Assembly: GCF_900102195.1 (NCBI RefSeq)
Contig: NZ_FNBE01000001.1
Coordinates: 1 to 64,000, forward strand
Source of the DNA: Pseudonocardia oroxyli
Lineage (GTDB): Bacteria > Actinomycetota > Actinomycetes > Mycobacteriales > Pseudonocardiaceae
DNA length: 64,000 nucleotides
Direction: 5' to 3'
Part shown: one piece after another, positions 45,091-55,340 of the stretch
How positions within the stretch are numbered: the stretch's first letter is position 1
Layout: each line of letters starts with the position of its first letter
Translations under genes and position numbers: made by a program
Notes under the pieces: model-generated
Told to the model about the DNA's origin: nothing
Databases searched by the model: none
The model's input: only the letters and a program-made list of their open reading frames with translations

Positions 45091-45960
45091 ATGCCTGACG
45101 GTCACCGCCGATCCTTCGCCGAGTGTCCGAGCCACCGCATCGCGGTGCTCGGCTCGTTCGGCCTCACCTCCGACGGCGCGAGCGTGCCGCTGAGCGTCGA
45201 CGCCCGCCGCGTCGTCGCCTACCTGGCGGTGCACCGCCGCCCGCAGCCGCGGACGGGTCTGGCCGCAGACCTGTGGCCCGGGGTCCCGGCCGAGGCCGCC
45301 GCCCGGCTGCTCGCCGAGGCGGTCGAGGCCATCGACGTCCCGGGGCTGCTCGTCGGCGACCCGTCGGACGCGGCGGCTCCCCTCGCGCTGGCCGACGAGG
45401 TCGAGGTCGACCTGTCGGACGCGATGCTGCTGGTACGCGCCTTCTCCGGCGGTGGCCGACTCGACGAGCGCCCCGCCACCGACCTGCTGTCCCAGGACAT
45501 CCTCCCGGCCTGGACCTCGCCGTGGATCGCCGTCGAGCGTGAGCGCTTCCGCCAGCTCCGGCTCGCCTCCCTCGAGGAGGTCTCCGGCAAGCTCTCCGCC
45601 GCGGGTCTGCACGCGGACGCCGTGGACGTCGCCGAGATCGCCGTGGCCGCCGCCCCCAGCCGGGAGAGCGCGCGCCGGGCCCTGATCGAGGCGCTGCTCG
45701 CCAAGGGGGACGTGGTCGAGGCCGTCGCCCAGTACGACGCGTTCCAGGAGCTGCTGCGCACCTCCGTCGGCCCGGTCTCCGCCGGCCTCGAGGGGCTGTT
45801 CGCCCCCGCGGGCGGGTTCCCGATGCGACCCGCGGTCGGCGGCTACCGCCCGGTCCCGTCCCGGTCCGCGGTCGTGCTGCCCGGCCTGCGTGCCGCCCGC
45901 CCGGCCACCCTCGGCGGTCCGCGCCGACTGGTCGCGGGCGGTTCCGTCCCCGGCCGCTAG
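45091..45960 (+). CDS. BTAD-domain (SARP/AfsR-like) regulator
   Basis: The 289-residue protein has a winged-helix OmpR-like N-terminus (HRIAVLGSFGLTSDGASVPLSVDARRVVAYLAVHRRPQP, LWPGVPAEAAARLLAEAV). A bacterial transcriptional activation domain of TPR-like helices follows (LRLASLEEVSGKLSAAGLHADAVDVAEIAVAAAPSRESARRALIEALLAKGDVVEAVAQYDAFQELL). This is the SARP layout without an NB-ARC module. The last 70 residues are basic and disordered. The ATG at 45091 is preferred; an upstream GTG at 44974 is possible. It may take input from the MEDS pair before it. Confidence 0.83.
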   Translation: MPDGHRRSFAECPSHRIAVLGSFGLTSDGASVPLSVDARRVVAYLAVHRRPQPRTGLAADLWPGVPAEAAARLLAEAVEAIDVPGLLVGDPSDAAAPLALADEVEVDLSDAMLLVRAFSGGGRLDERPATDLLSQDILPAWTSPWIAVERERFRQLRLASLEEVSGKLSAAGLHADAVDVAEIAVAAAPSRESARRALIEALLAKGDVVEAVAQYDAFQELLRTSVGPVSAGLEGLFAPAGGFPMRPAVGGYRPVPSRSAVVLPGLRAARPATLGGPRRLVAGGSVPGR

Positions 45961-45980
45961 TCCCGGCTCGCCCGCTTGTG

Positions 45981-46263
45981 TGACGCTTGGGCGTCCCGAG
46001 CGTCGCTGAGTGGTGCTTGGGCGTCCCAAGCGTCAACGCCTGCACCCGCGCTGCTGATGCTTGGGCGTCCCAAGCGTCGCTGAGTGGTGCTTGGGCGTCC
46101 CAAGCATCAACACCCGCGCCCGCGCCGCTGACGCTTGGGCGTCCCAAGCGTCACTGAGTGGTGCTTGGGCGTCCCAAGCGTCAACGCCCGCACCTGCGCC
46201 GCTGACGCTTGGGCGTCCCAAGCGTCACTGAGTGGTGCTTGAGCGTCCCAGGCGTCAACCGTC
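45981..46263. repeat. 74-bp tandem repeat array, each unit with two palindromes
   Basis: Four units begin at 45981, 46055, 46129 and 46203, exactly 74 bases apart; the last is incomplete. Each has a palindrome of 10-bp arms around CGT (GACGCTTGGG / CCCAAGCGTC), then CTGAGTGG, then a second palindrome sharing TGCTTGGGCGTCCCAAGC, and a linker near CAACGCCCGCACC. Eight hairpins therefore lie between two convergent genes. Variation between units is a few point changes. The region of 45961-46272 has no gene. Confidence 0.92.
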
Positions 46264-46272
46264 AGCGGCCGC

Positions 46273-46743
46273 TCACGAGACCGCGAGCTCCAAACAGACC
46301 TGCGTGCCGGTCGGCGTGGCCGCGACGTCGAGGAACTGCGCCAGGGCGCGGATCATCGGCAGACCCCGCCCTCGATCTCCCGCGTCCGCGAGGCTCGGGC
46401 GCCAGCGGCCGCGGTCGGAGATGCGCGCGGTGACCACCCGACCGGCGCGGTCCGCGCGCAGGCCCAGCTCGATCTCGACGGGGCCGGGCGGGCCGCCGCG
46501 GTAGGCGTGGTCGACGACGTTCGCCGCCGCCTCCCCCACCGCCAGCAGCAGGTCGACCAGGCCGTCTGCGGACAGGCCCACACCGCGCGCCCAGGTGGAC
46601 ACGACGGCGCGGATGCCCGCGAGCGCGTCGGGCGTCGCGGTCCGCACCACGCGCAGTTCCTCGGCCGCCGAGTCGGTCGGGTCGGCCGATACGGGCGTGC
46701 CGCTCGGGCGGGTCCCGCCCCCCGTCAGACCCTGGACGTTCAC
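46273..46743 (-). CDS. RsbW-like HATPase anti-sigma factor
   Basis: The 156-residue protein is a lone GHKL ATPase domain: LRVVRTATPDALAGIRAVVSTWARG, the N-box LLLAVGEAAANVVDHAYRG, then VVTARISDRGRWRP and the G-box RGRGLPMIRALAQF. Such proteins are serine kinases of STAS partners. The GTG at 46743 follows a GGGAG ribosome site; a TTG 27 codons upstream is weaker. It lies across the repeat array from the BTAD gene and may interact with the MEDS-STAS protein 2.4 kb away. Confidence 0.85.
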   Translation of the reverse strand: MNVQGLTGGGTRPSGTPVSADPTDSAAEELRVVRTATPDALAGIRAVVSTWARGVGLSADGLVDLLLAVGEAAANVVDHAYRGGPPGPVEIELGLRADRAGRVVTARISDRGRWRPSLADAGDRGRGLPMIRALAQFLDVAATPTGTQVCLELAVS

Positions 46744-46852
46744 GCGCGCACCGCTCCCGGCGATCGGAGGTCCGGCGCCGGATCCGGCGCCCGTCCGGGA
46801 GTCCCCCGCCGGCGACGGACCCAAACCGTGTCGGAGGCCTCCCGCGACCCGC

Positions 46853-47641
46853 TCAGGGATGGAAGCGGGGAGCCCGCTTCTCCCCGAACGCGCGCAGGCC
46901 CTCCGCCCCCTCCGCGCCCGCGGCGCTGGCGGAGATCGCCTCGGCCTCGGCGTCGAGGTGGGCGCGCAGTGGACGGTCGTAGGCGGCGGCCAGCAGCGCG
47001 GTGATCCGGCCGAGCGCGGCCGTGGGCCCCTGGGCGAGCCGGTAGGCGGTGGCGTCCGCCTCGGCGGCGAGGTCGGCGTCGTCGACCAGTGCGGAGGCGA
47101 TGCCGAGCCCGAGCATGTCCTCGGCGCCGAGCACCTGGTCGCTGAGCAGGATGTGGCGCGCCCGCGCCAGGCCGACGATCCGGGGCAGCGTCCAGCTCAT
47201 CCCGCCGTCCGGCGAGAAGCCGATGCCCGGGTAGGCCGGGCGGATCTTGGTGGACCCGCCCACCACCACGATGTCGGTGGCGAGCACGATGCTCATCCCC
47301 GCGCCCGCGGCCCAGCCCTGCACCCCGGCGACCGTCGGCACCGCGGCGGCGACGTAGGCCTCGAGGAAGTCGTGGAACACGTCCGCGACGCCCTTGACGA
47401 AGGTCCCGCGGTCCTCGGCGGCGGCGAACGAGCGGACGTCCCCGCCCGCGCAGAAGTTGCCGCCGGGGTGGACCAGCTGCACCGCCCCGATCCCCTGCGC
47501 CGCAGCCTGCTCGACGGTCGCGAGCTCCCGCAGCGCCTGCGCGGCCTCGGTCATCGCCGCCTCGTCGAGCGCGTTCGCCCGCCCGGCGGCGACGCGGACC
47601 TTCAGGACCCGCCCCTCCTGCACGATCACCGGGTCACCCAT
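46853..47641 (-). CDS. Enoyl-CoA hydratase/isomerase family protein
   Basis: The 262-residue crotonase-fold protein has NFCAGGDVRSFAAAEDRG and VAGVQGWAAGAGMSIVLATDIVV, the oxyanion-hole segments, and PDGGMSWTLPRIVGLARA. The catalytic Glu pair of true hydratases is not obvious, so the reaction could be isomerisation or another crotonase activity. The ATG at 47641 has a GAGGAGGAG ribosome site. It lies downstream of fgd on the same strand with an 80-base gap. Confidence 0.88.
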   Translation of the reverse strand: MGDPVIVQEGRVLKVRVAAGRANALDEAAMTEAAQALRELATVEQAAAQGIGAVQLVHPGGNFCAGGDVRSFAAAEDRGTFVKGVADVFHDFLEAYVAAAVPTVAGVQGWAAGAGMSIVLATDIVVVGGSTKIRPAYPGIGFSPDGGMSWTLPRIVGLARARHILLSDQVLGAEDMLGLGIASALVDDADLAAEADATAYRLAQGPTAALGRITALLAAAYDRPLRAHLDAEAEAISASAAGAEGAEGLRAFGEKRAPRFHP

Positions 47642-47723
47642 GGTCGTCTCCTCCTCGTCCGCCGCCGGGTCGCACACTAACAGTCAGCACTGACCGTGCA
47701 GATCGTCGCGCGGATCACACTGC

Positions 47724-48728
47724 TCAGCCCAGCGCCCGCAGCTTCGGCAGGACGTCCTCGGCGAACTGGGACAGGAACCGCTCCTGGTCGTGGCCCGGTC
47801 CGTGGAACACCAGATGGTTCAGGCCCGCGTCCAGGTAGGGCTTGATCTGCGCGACCGCCTCGTCCGGGTCCGACGCCACGATCCACCGCTTGGCCACCTG
47901 CTCGATCGGCAGCTCGTCGGCCAGGCGCTCCATCTCCTGAGAGCTGTTCACCGAGTGCTTCTGCTCCGCGGTCAACGACAACGGCGCCCAGAACCGGCAG
48001 TTCTCCAACGCCACGTCCGCGTCCCGGTCGTAGGACATCTTGATCTCGATGGTGCGGTCGATCGAGGCCGGGTCACGGTCCTCCTTCTCCGCCCCCTCGG
48101 TCACCGCCGGCATCAGCTTGTCGGTGTAGAGCTCCATGCCCTTTCCCGACGTGCAGATCATCCCGTCACCCGCCCGCCCCGCATAGCGGGCCACCTGCGG
48201 GCCACCCGCGGCGATGTACACCGGCACCGGCTTGGCCGGGCGATCGTAGATCGAGGCACCCACCAGCGTGTAGTACTCGCCGTCGAAGTCCACCTCGTCC
48301 TCGGTCCACAACGCCCGCATCAGCCGCACCGCCTCCCGCAGCCGGGCGTAACGCTCCTTGAACTCCGGCCACTGCATGCCGGACACCGCAACCTCGTTGA
48401 GCGCCTCACCCGTACCCGCGCCCAGGATCACCCGATCCCCGGTCAGCAGCGCCATCGTGGCGAAGGTCTGGGCCATCACCGCCGGGTTGTACCGGAACGT
48501 CGGCGTGGTCACCGACGTGCCGATCACCACCCGCTCGGTGCGCTCCCCCACCGCCGCCATCCACGTCAACGCCGACGGCGCGTGCCCGCCCTCGTGCCGC
48601 CACGGCAGGAAGTGATCCGACACCCACACACTGTCCAGACCCACCTCCTCGGCCCGCACCGCGTACTCCACCAGATCACGGGGCCCGAACTGCTCCGCCG
48701 AGGCCTTGTACCCGATCTTCAGTTCCAC
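47724..48728 (-). CDS. fgd: F420-dependent glucose-6-phosphate dehydrogenase
   Basis: The 334-residue luciferase-like protein matches Fgd1 closely: [113 protein letters not shown] and [16 protein letters not shown]. It oxidises glucose-6-phosphate to 6-phosphogluconolactone and supplies reduced F420. The GTG at 48728 follows AAGGAC. It implies that the host makes F420. It is divergent from the ABC exporter pair. Confidence 0.96.
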   Translation of the reverse strand: MELKIGYKASAEQFGPRDLVEYAVRAEEVGLDSVWVSDHFLPWRHEGGHAPSALTWMAAVGERTERVVIGTSVTTPTFRYNPAVMAQTFATMALLTGDRVILGAGTGEALNEVAVSGMQWPEFKERYARLREAVRLMRALWTEDEVDFDGEYYTLVGASIYDRPAKPVPVYIAAGGPQVARYAGRAGDGMICTSGKGMELYTDKLMPAVTEGAEKEDRDPASIDRTIEIKMSYDRDADVALENCRFWAPLSLTAEQKHSVNSSQEMERLADELPIEQVAKRWIVASDPDEAVAQIKPYLDAGLNHLVFHGPGHDQERFLSQFAEDVLPKLRALG

Positions 48729-48831
48729 GCTCGTCCTTCCGGCGTCCGGTGTCTGCCCTGTGTCTACCACCTGCGGGCGACGGGTAACTCGGGTGCGGCA
48801 TACCACGTGGCTTCGTAGGCTTGAACCCACC

Positions 48832-50624
48832 ATGAGCGCCCCTCCCGACCCGGAGCAGGCGACCCCCACGACGACCGCCGCGACGCGGGAACCCCCGCCC
48901 GTCGCGACCCTCGCCGCGCTGCGCCGGCTCGCTCCCTACATCCGCCCCCACCGGGCCGTCCTGCTCGGCTCGGCCGCCGCCGCGCTGGTCGGGAACCTCG
49001 CCGCGCTCGCCGTGCCGCTGGTCACCCGGCGGATCGTCGACGGCCCGATCACCGCGGGCGACCTCTCGCTGCTGCCCTGGCTGGTCGCGGGCGTGCTCGC
49101 TCTCGGTCTCGGCGAGGCACTGCTGCTGTTCCTGCGCCGGAGGCTGGTCGCCCGGCCCACCACGCTCATCGAGGCGACGATGCGGGCCGACCTCTACGCC
49201 CACCTGCAGCGGCTGCCGCTCTCCTTCCACGACCGCCGGCCCTCGGGGCAGCTGCTGTCCCGGGCGATCCAGGACCTGTCCACCCTGCGCCGCTTCCTCG
49301 CCTTCGCCGGGGTGTTCCTGGTGGTGAACACCATCACCGCGATCGTGGGCATCGTGGTCCTCGGCGCGCTGTCGTGGATGCTCGGGCTCGCGCTGCTGGT
49401 CCTGGCGGTCCCGATGGTGGCCGTCACACTGCGCATCGAGAGCCGCTTCTCCGCCGTCGCACGCCGGGCCCAGGACCAGGCGGGCGACCTCGCGACCGTG
49501 GTCGAGGAGTCCGCGCTCGGCGTGCGGGTGCTGCGGTCGCTGGGGCGCCGCCGCGAGATCACCGCCGCTTCCTCGCGGACGCCCGCAGCCTCCGCGCCAC
49601 CGAGCTGCGCAAGGTGCGGCTGCGGGCGGCGCTGTGGTGCGTGTTGGTGCTGCTGCCCGAGGCCGCGATCACCGTGATCCTCGCGCTCGGCACCTACGGG
49701 GTGTCCACCGGCGTGCTGACGGTCGGCACCCTGGTCGCCGCCGTCACGATCATGACCTATCTGTACTGGCCGATCGCGTCGCTGGGCTGGCTGCTCACCG
49801 AGGCCGGGAACGCGGGGGCCGCGAGCAGGCGGTTCTGGGAGGTCATGGACGTCGAACCCGCGATCACCGACCCGGAGGTCCCCGAGTCCCCCGCCGACGG
49901 GGACCGGCGCGGGCGGATCGAGTTCCGGGACGTGCACGTCGGCACGGTCCTGCGCGGGGTCGACCTGACCGTCGAGCCCGGCGAGACCCTGGCGCTGGTG
50001 GGGGCCACCGGCGCCGGCAAGACGCTGCTCACGTCGCTGGTCGGCAGGCTGGTGGACGTCACCGACGGGTCCGTGCTGGTCGACGGCGTGGACGTGCGGC
50101 GGTGGCGGCTCGCCGACCTGCGCCGGGTGGTCGCCACGGCGTTCGAGGAGCCGGTGCTGATCTCCGCGAGCGTGCGGGAGAACGTGGCCCTCGGCGTCCC
50201 GGACGCGCCGGACGACGCCGTGTGGGAGGCCCTGGAGGTCGCGGGCGCCCGCGGCTTCGTCGAGGCCCTGCCGTGGGGGCTCGACACCCGGATCGGCGAG
50301 CAGGGGATGTCGCTGTCCGGCGGGCAACGGCAGCGGCTCGCGCTGGCCCGCGCCGTGATCGGCCGCCCGCCCGTCCTGGTGCTCGACGACCCGCTCTCGG
50401 CCCTCGACGTCCACACCGAGGCCGAGGTGGAGGCCGCCCTGCGCCGCGTGCTGGGCGGGGTGACCGCGCTGGTCGTGGCGCACCGCCCGTCGACGGTGCA
50501 GCTCGCGGACCGGGTGGCGGTGCTGGCGGACGGCCGGATCACCGCGCTGGGGCGGCACACGGAGCTGCTGGCGCAGGACGCGACCTACCGAGACCTCCTG
50601 TCGGCGGAGCTGGTGCGGTCGTGA
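48832..50624 (+). pseudogene. ABC exporter half-transporter, first gene, interrupted by a frameshift
   Basis: The coding sequence begins at the ATG at 48832 with a type I exporter membrane domain ([20 protein letters not shown] ... LPLSFHDRRPSGQLLSR). At about 49566, after RSLGRRREITA, the frame fails. Adding one base restores RFLADARSLRATELRKVRL and the nucleotide-binding domain: Walker A GATGAGKT, signature LSGGQRQR, Walker B VLVLDDPLSALD. The Walker B has Asp in place of the catalytic Glu. A single-base deletion or sequencing error splits the gene; intact, it would encode about 598 residues. Its stop overlaps the next gene. Confidence 0.85.
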
Positions 50625-52522
50625 GCGAGCGTGCGAGCGAACCATCAGCACAGCCCGCGCAGCGGGCGAGAGCGATGAGCGCGGACCTCGAGTGGCAGGG
50701 GGTCGGGGACGACGACCAGGAGGTCACCCGGGCCGCCGGGCTGCGGCTCGCCCGCAGCGCCCGACGGCTGGTGGGCTCGCTGCTGCGGCCGCACCGCGGC
50801 GGCGTGGCGCTCGCGCTGCTGATCCTGGTGCTGGAGAACGCGGTCATGCTGACCGGGCCGCTGCTCGTCGCGCTGGCCATCGACACCGGCGTGCCCGCGG
50901 CGCTCGACGGGCGGCCGGGCGAGCTGGCCTGGGCGATCGTCGGGTACGCGGCGTGCGGGCTGGCCTCGGCCGGGCTGCGCGCCGGGTTCCTGCTGCTCTC
51001 CGGCCGGATCGGCCAGGACGTGCTCCTGGAGCTGCGCCGCCGGGTCTTCACCCACGCCCAGCGGCTGGCCCTGGAGTGGCACGAGTCCTACACCTCCGGG
51101 CGGCTGATCTCGCGGCTGACCAGCGACCTGGAGTCGATCGACGACCTGCTGGAGACCGGGCTCGACGGCCTGCTCGGCGCCCTGCTCTCGCTCGGCGGGA
51201 TCACCGTGCTCCTGCTGGTGATCGACCCGGTGCTGGCGGGGGTGGTGCTGGCCGGGTTCGTGCCGTTGGTGCTGCTCACCCGCTGGTTCCAGCGCTCCTC
51301 GCGGGCGAGCTACCGGCTCACCCGCACCTGGGTGGCGCGGGTGATCGTGCACTTCGTCGAGTCGATGAACGGGATCCGGGCGGTCCAGGCCTACCGCCGC
51401 GAGGCCCGCAACGAGTCGATCATGGACCAGCTCAACGGGCGGTACCGGGACGCGAACGCCGCGGCCCTGCTCACACTGTCCTGGTTCGTCGCGTCGGTGC
51501 GCGCGGTCGGCAACGTGACCCTCGCGCTCGTCCTGCTGATCGGTGCGCTGCGGGTGACCGACGGGGCGCTGGAGCTCGGCGCGCTGACCGCGTTCCTGCT
51601 GTACCTGCGCCGGTTCTACGACCCGCTCGACCAGCTCGCCCAGTTCCTCAACGCCTACCAGTCCGCCGCGGCGGCCCTGGAGAAGCTCGCGTCGGTGCTG
51701 GACACGCCCGAGACGGTGCCGGAACCGGAGCACCCGCAGCCGCTGCGGGCCCGCGGCGAGCTGGAGTTCGACGAGGTCACCTTCGCCTACCCGCGCCGAT
51801 GGTCGTCTCCGCAGGCTCCGTCTCCGCGCGCGCCCGAACGCCCGGTGCTGCCCGAGCTGTCGCTGCACGTGCCCGCAGGTCAGACGGTCGCACTCGTCGG
51901 CGCCACCGGCGCGGGCAAGACCACGATCGCCAAGCTGGCCGCCCGCTTCCACGACCCCACGTCCGGCCGCGTGCTGCTCGACGGCGTGGACCTGCGGTCC
52001 CTGGCGGACGACGACCTCCGCCGCGCGCTGGTGATGGTCACCCAGGACCCCTTCCTGTTCTCCGGCTCGGTGGCGGACAACGTGGCCCTCGGCCGCCCGT
52101 CCGCGACCCGCGCCGAGATCGAGGCGGCCCTGGCGGCGGTGGGTGCGGAGTTCGTGCAGGACCTGCCCGAGGGCGTGGACACCGACGTCCGCAAGCGCAG
52201 CGGGCGCCTCTCCGCGGGCCAGCGCCAGCTCGTCTCGCTGGCCCGGGTGGTGCTCGCGGACCCGGCCGTCGTCCTGCTGGACGAGGCCACGTCGAGCCTG
52301 GACATCCCCAGTGAACGCGCCGTCCAGGCCGCGCTGGAGACGGTGCTGGCCGACCGCACGGCGCTGATCATCGCCCACCGCCTCTCGACCGTCGCGATCG
52401 CCGACCGCGTCCTGGTCCTGGAGCGGGGCCGGATCGTCCAGGACGGCACCCCGCGGGAGCTGCTGGCCACCGACGGCGACTTCGCCCGCCTCCACGCGGC
52501 CTGGGAGTCGAGCCTGCGCTGA
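50621..52522 (+). CDS. ABC exporter half-transporter, second gene
   Basis: The 633-residue protein has a six-helix exporter domain ([23 protein letters not shown] segment: [29 protein letters not shown]) and an ATPase domain with Walker [10 protein letters not shown], signature RLSAGQRQL (non-canonical, Ala for Gly), Walker [12 protein letters not shown] and H-loop IIAHRLSTV. With the first gene it would form a heterodimeric exporter with one degenerate ATP site. The GTG at 50621 overlaps the upstream stop; an ATG at 50675 is an alternative. The substrate is unknown. Confidence 0.88.
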   Translation: MSERASEPSAQPAQRARAMSADLEWQGVGDDDQEVTRAAGLRLARSARRLVGSLLRPHRGGVALALLILVLENAVMLTGPLLVALAIDTGVPAALDGRPGELAWAIVGYAACGLASAGLRAGFLLLSGRIGQDVLLELRRRVFTHAQRLALEWHESYTSGRLISRLTSDLESIDDLLETGLDGLLGALLSLGGITVLLLVIDPVLAGVVLAGFVPLVLLTRWFQRSSRASYRLTRTWVARVIVHFVESMNGIRAVQAYRREARNESIMDQLNGRYRDANAAALLTLSWFVASVRAVGNVTLALVLLIGALRVTDGALELGALTAFLLYLRRFYDPLDQLAQFLNAYQSAAAALEKLASVLDTPETVPEPEHPQPLRARGELEFDEVTFAYPRRWSSPQAPSPRAPERPVLPELSLHVPAGQTVALVGATGAGKTTIAKLAARFHDPTSGRVLLDGVDLRSLADDDLRRALVMVTQDPFLFSGSVADNVALGRPSATRAEIEAALAAVGAEFVQDLPEGVDTDVRKRSGRLSAGQRQLVSLARVVLADPAVVLLDEATSSLDIPSERAVQAALETVLADRTALIIAHRLSTVAIADRVLVLERGRIVQDGTPRELLATDGDFARLHAAWESSLR

Positions 52523-52528
52523 CGCGCC

Positions 52529-52570
52529 CGTGCGTGGTAACTGGTGCCAGAGCACCACTTACCGCGCACG
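52529..52570. repeat. Palindrome, copy 2 of the 16329 element
   Basis: Arms 52529-52547 and 52552-52570 pair over 19 bp with two mismatches around loop CAGA. The left flank (CGCTGACGCGCC before it) and right flank (AGCGG) match copy 1 at 16329-16370, but the loop and arm differences fit copy 1 read in reverse complement. It directly follows the ABC exporter stop. Confidence 0.75.
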
Positions 52571-52610
52571 AGCGGTCGGGGGCCGCCGTCGCTCCCCTAC
52601 GATCGGTGGC

Positions 52611-54554
52611 GTGACTGCTCCCCCCGCGTCCGCCGCCCTCGACGTCCTGCACCGGGTCTTCGGCTACGACGCCTTCCGCGGGCCCCAGGCGGAGGTCGTG
52701 GAGCACGTCGTCGCGGGCGGGGACGCGCTGGTCCTGATGCCGACCGGCGGCGGCAAGTCGCTGTGCTACCAGGTGCCCGCGCTGGTCCGCGAGGGCACGG
52801 GCGTGGTGGTCTCGCCGCTGATCGCGCTCATGCAGGACCAGGTGGACGCGCTGCACGCGCTCGGCGTCCGCGCCGGGTTCCTCAACTCCACCCAGACGCC
52901 CGACGAGCGCCGCGAGACCGAGCGTGCGCTGCTCGCGGGCGAGCTGGACCTGCTCTACCTGGCCCCGGAGCGGTTGCGGCTGGGCTCGACGGTGAACCTG
53001 CTGGACCGCAGCACGATCGCCCTGTTCGCCATCGACGAGGCGCACTGTGTCGCGCAGTGGGGCCACGACTTCCGCCCCGACTACCTCATGCTCTCCGAGC
53101 TGCACGAGCGGTGGCCGAGCATCCCGCGGATCGCGCTCACGGCGACCGCCACCGAGCACACCCGCGCCGAGATCGCCGAGCGGCTGGACCTGACGACGGC
53201 CAAGCAGGTCGTCGCGAGCTTCGACCGGCCCAACATCCAATACCGGATCGTGCCGAAGGCGGAGCCCCGCAAGCAGCTGCTGGAGCTGTTGCGCACCGAG
53301 CACGCGGGGGACGCCGGGATCGTCTACTGCCTGTCCCGCAAGTCGGTGGAGCAGACCGCGGAGTTCCTGACGGCCCAGGGCGTCAAGGCGCTGCCCTACC
53401 ACGCGGGGCTCGACGCCGCGGTCCGCCGCGAGCACCAGGCCCGCTTCCTCCGCGAGGAGGGCCTGGTCATGTGCGCGACCATCGCGTTCGGGATGGGGAT
53501 CGACAAGCCGGACGTCCGGTTCGTCGCGCACCTGGACCTGCCCAAGTCCGTCGAGGGGTACTACCAGGAGACCGGGCGGGCGGGCCGGGACGGGCTGCCG
53601 TCCACCGCGTGGCTCGCCTACGGGCTCGCGGACGTCGTGCAGCAGCGCAAGATGATCGACGACTCCGAGGGCGACCGGGCCCACAAGCAGCGCCTGTCCC
53701 AGCACCTCGACGCGATGCTCGCGCTCTGCGAGACCGTGGAGTGCAGGCGGGTGCAGCTGCTCGCCTACTTCGGGCAGCGCGGCGAGCCGTGCGGCAACTG
53801 CGACACCTGCCTGACCCCCGCCGAGACCTGGGACGGCACGGTCCCCGCACAGAAGCTGCTGTCCACGATCTGGCGGCTGAAGAAGGAGCGCAACCAGTCC
53901 TTCGGCGCCCAGCAGACCGTGGACATCCTGCTGGGCAAGAAGACGCCCAAGGTCGAGCAGTTCCGCCACGACGAGCTGTCCACCTTCGGCATCGGCACCG
54001 AGCTGGCGGACGGCGAGTGGCGCGGTGTGGTCCGCCAGCTGCTGGCCCGGGAGCTGCTCGCCGTGGGCGGCGCGTACAACACCCTGCAGCTCACCGACGG
54101 CAGCCGCGAGGTGCTCGGCGGGAGCCGGAAGGTGATGCTGCGCAAGGACCCCGAGCGGACCCGGACGCGGCGCAGCACGTCGAAGCCCGCCCCCGCCGAC
54201 CTCCCCGCCGCGGCCGCGCCGATCTTCGAGCGGCTGCGGGCCTGGCGCGGGGCCACGGCGAAGGAGCAGGGCGTCCCCGCCTACGTGATCTTCCACGACG
54301 CCACCCTGCGCGCGATCGCCACGCTCGCCCCGGCGTCGTTGGCCGCGCTGGGCACCGTGAACGGGGTGGGCGAGAACAAGCTGGCGAAGTACGGCCAGGG
54401 CGTGCTCGACGCCGTGCGCGGCAGCGGGCAGGGCGGCGGGCAGGGCAGTGGGCAGGACGGCGGGGCCCCTCCCGCGCGCGAGGAGCCGCGGGACGAGTGG
54501 CCGGTCGAGGAGCCCCCGGAGCCGGACTACCCGGACGAGGACCCCTGGGGCTGA
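52611..54554 (+). CDS. recQ: ATP-dependent DNA helicase RecQ
   Basis: RecQ unwinds DNA 3'-5' in recombination and fork repair. The 647-residue protein has Walker [12 protein letters not shown] near residue 45, the DEAH-type box [15 protein letters not shown] near 142, and helicase domain 2 ([43 protein letters not shown]). A zinc-binding CxxC region (PCGNCDTCL), winged-helix RQC domain and HRDC domain ([28 protein letters not shown]) follow, with an acidic Gly-rich tail. GTG start after the palindrome. Confidence 0.96.
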   Translation: MTAPPASAALDVLHRVFGYDAFRGPQAEVVEHVVAGGDALVLMPTGGGKSLCYQVPALVREGTGVVVSPLIALMQDQVDALHALGVRAGFLNSTQTPDERRETERALLAGELDLLYLAPERLRLGSTVNLLDRSTIALFAIDEAHCVAQWGHDFRPDYLMLSELHERWPSIPRIALTATATEHTRAEIAERLDLTTAKQVVASFDRPNIQYRIVPKAEPRKQLLELLRTEHAGDAGIVYCLSRKSVEQTAEFLTAQGVKALPYHAGLDAAVRREHQARFLREEGLVMCATIAFGMGIDKPDVRFVAHLDLPKSVEGYYQETGRAGRDGLPSTAWLAYGLADVVQQRKMIDDSEGDRAHKQRLSQHLDAMLALCETVECRRVQLLAYFGQRGEPCGNCDTCLTPAETWDGTVPAQKLLSTIWRLKKERNQSFGAQQTVDILLGKKTPKVEQFRHDELSTFGIGTELADGEWRGVVRQLLARELLAVGGAYNTLQLTDGSREVLGGSRKVMLRKDPERTRTRRSTSKPAPADLPAAAAPIFERLRAWRGATAKEQGVPAYVIFHDATLRAIATLAPASLAALGTVNGVGENKLAKYGQGVLDAVRGSGQGGGQGSGQDGGAPPAREEPRDEWPVEEPPEPDYPDEDPWG

Positions 54555-54582
54555 GCCCCGAGGGCCCGGCCGCGCGGCTCAG
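54551..54582. terminator. Bidirectional hairpin between recQ and the creatininase gene
   Basis: CTGAGCC (54551-54557) pairs with GGCTCAG (54576-54582). Both convergent stop codons lie inside the arms. Confidence 0.5.
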
Positions 54583-55340
54583 GTGTGGAACCGGTGGGCC
54601 TCGTCGAGCACCCGGACCAGCTGCCCGACGCCCGCCTCGAACACCGCCTTCCCGTGCTCGACCGTGGCACCGGTGGGGTCGCCGACGTGCCCGTCCGGGC
54701 CGAAGTCCTCGGACAGCCAGCCGAACGAGACCGGCTTGCCGAACCCGATGAGGGAGAACTCCCGCAGCCCCTCCGGCACCCGCCGCACGGCGAGGTCCAT
54801 CTGCACGAGGTCGGGGCGCAGGTGCAGCATCAGCGAGGTCTCGCCGTGCCCGCCGTGGATCCCCATGCCGTACTCGGACTCCGCCGAGGACCGCCCGCCC
54901 TGGTCCGCGGGCACCGACAGGTGCGCGAAGAAGGTCCGCAGGCCGAACTCGCGCCGCAGCTGCCGGCACGCCACCTGTCCCAGCGCCGAGTTGCCGCCGT
55001 GGCCGTTGACGAACAGCAGCCGGGTGATCCCGGACGCGGCCAGCGAGCGGCCGAGGTCGACCAGGGTGCGCATGAGGGTGTCCCAGGACAGCCACAGCGA
55101 GCCGGGGAAGGCGTGGTGCTCGTCGGACTTGGTGTAGGCCAGGCCGGGGAGCAGCACGCAGGGCACGCCCGCGGTCGTCGCGGCGGCGACGGCGGCCTCC
55201 GCCGCGGCCGTGGCGGTCACGTGGTCGGTGGAGACCGGCAGGTGCGGGCCGTGCTGCTCGATCGCCCCCAGCGGCAGGACGGCGACGGTGTCCGCGGGCA
55301 GCGCCGCCACCTGCGGGCCGGTCAGGTCGGTGAACCTCAT
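54579..55340 (-). CDS. Creatininase-family amidohydrolase
   Basis: The 253-residue protein has the creatininase/MftE metal-binding motifs: VLPLGAIEQHGPHLPVSTD, LLFVNGHGGN and GIHGGHGETSLML. Members hydrolyse creatinine, sugar lactams or the mycofactocin precursor peptide. No other mycofactocin gene is present, so I do not call it mftE. The ATG overlaps the FAD oxidoreductase stop, making it the last gene of the six-gene catabolic operon. It may open a ring or cleave an amide produced by the upstream enzymes. Confidence 0.88.
   Translation of the reverse strand: MRFTDLTGPQVAALPADTVAVLPLGAIEQHGPHLPVSTDHVTATAAAEAAVAAATTAGVPCVLLPGLAYTKSDEHHAFPGSLWLSWDTLMRTLVDLGRSLAASGITRLLFVNGHGGNSALGQVACRQLRREFGLRTFFAHLSVPADQGGRSSAESEYGMGIHGGHGETSLMLHLRPDLVQMDLAVRRVPEGLREFSLIGFGKPVSFGWLSEDFGPDGHVGDPTGATVEHGKAVFEAGVGQLVRVLDEAHRFHT

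Noticed and set aside
46033..46221. Short open frames repeating GTPKHHSATLGTPKH-like peptides on the reverse strand
   Set aside because: They arise from translating the tandem repeat; no start context and no protein-like composition.
45981..46263. Possible CRISPR array
   Set aside because: The units are 74-base direct repeats with conserved linkers; there are no unique spacers and no cas genes nearby.
54579..55340. Assignment as mycofactocin protease MftE
   Set aside because: The creatininase fold fits, but mftA-D and mftF are absent and the gene is coupled to an importer operon.
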